DNA from: Ignavibacteriaceae bacterium
GTDB taxonomy: Bacteria; Bacteroidota; Ignavibacteria; Ignavibacteriales; Ignavibacteriaceae
Length of the DNA stretch: 7,410 nt
Direction: 5' to 3'
Assembly (NCBI GenBank): GCA_025455085.1
Contig: JALONF010000093.1
Coordinates: forward strand, 1-7,410
Shown: in pieces, positions 5,385 to 7,410 of the stretch
How positions within the stretch are numbered: position 1 is the stretch's first letter
Layout: each line of letters opens with the position of its first letter
Notes under the pieces: generated by a model
What the model was told of the DNA's origin: nothing
The model's database searches: none
What the model saw: only the letters and a program-made list of their open reading frames with translations
Made by a program: the position numbers and the translations under genes

Positions 5385-7410
5385 TTATTTAACGCGGGTT
5401 CCGTTTTTAACAGAATCATCTACTACTAAAACTTGCAAACCTCCGGGCTCTTTTTCAACGGCTAAAATCATACCACGGGATTCTTCACCCATCAGCTTTG
5501 CTGGCTGAAGATTTGCCACTACAACTACTTTTTTACCTACCAAATCTTCCGGGTTATAATGTTCAGCAATACCTGCAATCAGCTGCCTTTCACCATCATC
5601 AAGCATTACTCTAAGCTTCATCAGCTTTTTACTCTTTTCAATTTTTTCTGCACTTAAAATCTCAGCGACCTTCAGCTTTGTTTTCATAAAATCATCATAC
5701 GAAATTAATTCTTCTGCTTTTTTTTCAACTGCTGTTTCAGTTGAGCCAAGTTTTGAGATTTGTTCTTCTATCACTTCATCCTCAATTTTAGGAAATAATA
5801 TTTCTGCGCTGTTAATTTGATGTCCTTCTTTCAAAAAGGATTTACCGCTTTCTTTCCACTTCACAGGTTGAGAATTCAGCATTTTAAACAGCTTTTGGGA
5901 AGAAAATGGCAAGACAGGATAAAAAAGTTCTGCAAGAGTATAAATAGCCTGCAAGCAAATGTTTAAAGTTGTTCCGCATTTTTCTCTGTTCGATTTGACA
6001 GTTACCCACGGTTCCGAATCATTAAAATATTTGTTGCCGTCACGGGCAAGATTCATAATTTCGTTAACACCATCCCGGATTTTGAATTTTTCAAAAAGCT
6101 CTGCAACTCTTTGGGGATATCCGCCAATCTCTTTCACCATATCTTCATCAATTTTTTCAAGTTTACCGAGCGCAGGGACTTTACTATCAAAATGTTTATG
6201 CACGAAGGTGAAAGTTCGGTTAATAAAATTACCGAGAATATCGGCAAGCTCGCTGTTGTTTCTGAGCTGAAATTCTTTCCAGTAAAAATCTGTGTCGCGG
6301 GTTTCAGGAAGGTTTGCAGCGAGTGTATATCGTAAAAGATCTGCAGGGAAAAGATTCAGAAATTCATCAACATCAATGCCCCATCCGCGACTCTTTGAAA
6401 ATTTCTTACCTTCAAAATTCAGGAACTCGTTTGCAGGTACATTTTGTGGCAGACAATATTTTTCTCTGTCCCCTTCATTCCATGCCATCAGGATTGCCGG
6501 GAAAATAATGGTATGAAAGACAACATTATCTTTACCGATGAAAGCAATGTATTTTGTGTTTACATCCTGCCAATATTTTTTCCAGAGTTCCGGTTGATTT
6601 TTTAATTGAGAATATTCTTTTGTCGATGAGATGTAACCAAGTACCGCTTCGAACCAAACATAAATTACTTTTCCAGCTGCACCGTCGACAGGTACCTTAA
6701 TTCCCCAATCCAGATCACGTGTTATTGCTCGTTCCTTTAAACCATCCTTGAACCAACCACGGCAATATTGAAGGACATTATCCTTCCAAACATACTTTGT
6801 ATTCATTTCATCAACATATTTCTCTAATGCCGGCTGGTATTTACCAAGAGGGAAAAAGTAGTGAGTTGTTTCTTTAAGTACTGGAGTTTCTCCGCTGACT
6901 TTGCTTTTAGGATTTTTTAATTCGGAAGGATCATATAAAGAACCACAGTTTTCACATTCATCGCTTCTTGCTTGTTCATTTCCGCATCTTGGACAGGTTC
7001 CTTCCACATACCTATCAGGTAAAAACATTTTTGCTTTTTCGTCATAAAACTGATTTGACTTCTTTTCTATGAAAAGTCCCCGGTTAAAAAACTCAAGAAA
7101 AAATTCTTTCGCTGTTTCGTGGTGGATGGGAAGACTAGTTCTTGAATAATTATCAAAGCTCATCCCAAATTTTTCGAATGCCTTTTTGTTTGCTTCATGA
7201 AATCGATCGATAATAACCTGTGGGGAAACTTTTTCTTTATCAGCGCTTATGGTAATCGGCACTCCATGTTCATCGGAACCGCAGATGTAAAGAACGTCGT
7301 CTCCGTTTAATCTTTTATATCGGACATATATATCTGCAGGCAGATAAGCCCCGCTTAAGTGTCCGAGATGGATCGGGCCATTCGCATAAGGCAGTGCTGA
7401 AGTGACTAAT
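5385..7410 (-). CDS. metG: Methionyl-tRNA synthetase, 5' end just outside window
   Basis: Cytoplasmic class I synthetase that joins methionine to tRNA-Met using ATP. The frame stays open to the window edge; 674 residues are visible and about 5-10 are missing at the N-terminus. Numbered from the first visible codon: LVTSALPYANGPIHLGHLSG (residues 1-20) carries the HIGH signature as HLGH (14-17); CGSDEHG follows. A zinc-binding knuckle has four cysteines (139, 142, 152, 155; CPRCG and CENCG). YVWFEAVLGY and FIGKDNVVFHTIIFP are conserved active-site blocks. KFSKS (336-340) is the KMSKS loop with Phe for Met, a common variant. After the helical anticodon-binding domain and a charged linker, residues about 570-674 form a Trbp111-like tRNA-binding OB fold (DFMKTKLKVAEIL, LMKLRVML, ANLQPAKLMG), typical of dimeric bacterial enzymes. 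A start at the GTG at 7262 would delete HLGH and is wrong. The downstream protease is probably cotranscribed. Confidence 0.97.
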   Translation of the reverse strand, partial: LVTSALPYANGPIHLGHLSGAYLPADIYVRYKRLNGDDVLYICGSDEHGVPITISADKEKVSPQVIIDRFHEANKKAFEKFGMSFDNYSRTSLPIHHETAKEFFLEFFNRGLFIEKKSNQFYDEKAKMFLPDRYVEGTCPRCGNEQARSDECENCGSLYDPSELKNPKSKVSGETPVLKETTHYFFPLGKYQPALEKYVDEMNTKYVWKDNVLQYCRGWFKDGLKERAITRDLDWGIKVPVDGAAGKVIYVWFEAVLGYISSTKEYSQLKNQPELWKKYWQDVNTKYIAFIGKDNVVFHTIIFPAILMAWNEGDREKYCLPQNVPANEFLNFEGKKFSKSRGWGIDVDEFLNLFPADLLRYTLAANLPETRDTDFYWKEFQLRNNSELADILGNFINRTFTFVHKHFDSKVPALGKLEKIDEDMVKEIGGYPQRVAELFEKFKIRDGVNEIMNLARDGNKYFNDSEPWVTVKSNREKCGTTLNICLQAIYTLAELFYPVLPFSSQKLFKMLNSQPVKWKESGKSFLKEGHQINSAEILFPKIEDEVIEEQISKLGSTETAVEKKAEELISYDDFMKTKLKVAEILSAEKIEKSKKLMKLRVMLDDGERQLIAGIAEHYNPEDLVGKKVVVVANLQPAKLMGEESRGMILAVEKEPGGLQVLVVDDSVKNGTRVK

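Noticed and set aside
5372..5389. AATAAA/TTTATT inverted repeat at the metG stop codon
   Set aside because: Only six A-T pairs with no following T tract; too weak to be a terminator.
5365..5400. Possible promoter for the protease (GATAAT / TAATTTTA on the minus strand)
   Set aside because: No acceptable -35 or -33 partner at the right distance; AT-rich sequence gives such matches often.
7260..7262. GTG as start codon of metG
   Set aside because: The frame continues upstream to the window edge and encodes the essential HLGH motif and CGSDEHG, so this GTG is an internal valine.
1..7410. tRNA/rRNA genes, CRISPR arrays, insertion sequences, toxin-antitoxin or defence genes
   Set aside because: No cloverleaf, repeat-spacer pattern, transposase or terminal inverted repeats seen; five protein genes fill nearly all of the window.

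Overview
The window suggests a Bacteroidota/Ignavibacteriota-type Gram-negative bacterium, most likely an Ignavibacteria-like lineage. The sequence is AT-rich. The secreted protease ends in a type IX secretion (T9SS) sorting domain with the motif QNYPNPFNPSTKIRF. All three predicted signal peptidase I substrates would be cut just before a glutamine. The taxonomic placement is an inference from these traits.

All five genes lie on the minus strand, so transcription runs from high to low coordinates. Two units are separated by a strong hairpin terminator at about 3553-3594. The upstream unit (7410 to 3603) holds metG, encoding methionyl-tRNA synthetase and cut by the window edge just short of its start codon. 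After a gap of 33 bases comes an S8 (subtilisin) protease with a signal peptide, a prodomain and a C-terminal T9SS sorting domain. The downstream unit (3480 to 1) starts after a plausible promoter (TTGATT-N17-TAAAAT). It holds three tightly packed foldases of the SurA/parvulin type: a 658-residue protein with two intact and one degenerate parvulin-like domain, a lipoprotein whose parvulin region lacks the usual histidines, and the N-terminal half of a SurA-like chaperone. The first two genes overlap and the last two are 6 bases apart.

The downstream unit reads as an envelope protein-folding operon: two predicted soluble periplasmic foldases plus one lipid-anchored relative that may be only a chaperone. 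The T9SS protease next door is the kind of exported protein that needs periplasmic folding help, but a direct link is only inference. The main non-genic oddity is a perfect 8-bp hairpin followed by a T-rich stretch just after the stop of the first foldase gene and inside the signal-peptide codons of the second. It could act as an internal attenuator or mRNA processing site. I found no RNA genes, mobile elements, CRISPR arrays or clearly new system, and no gene-free stretch longer than about 120 bases.
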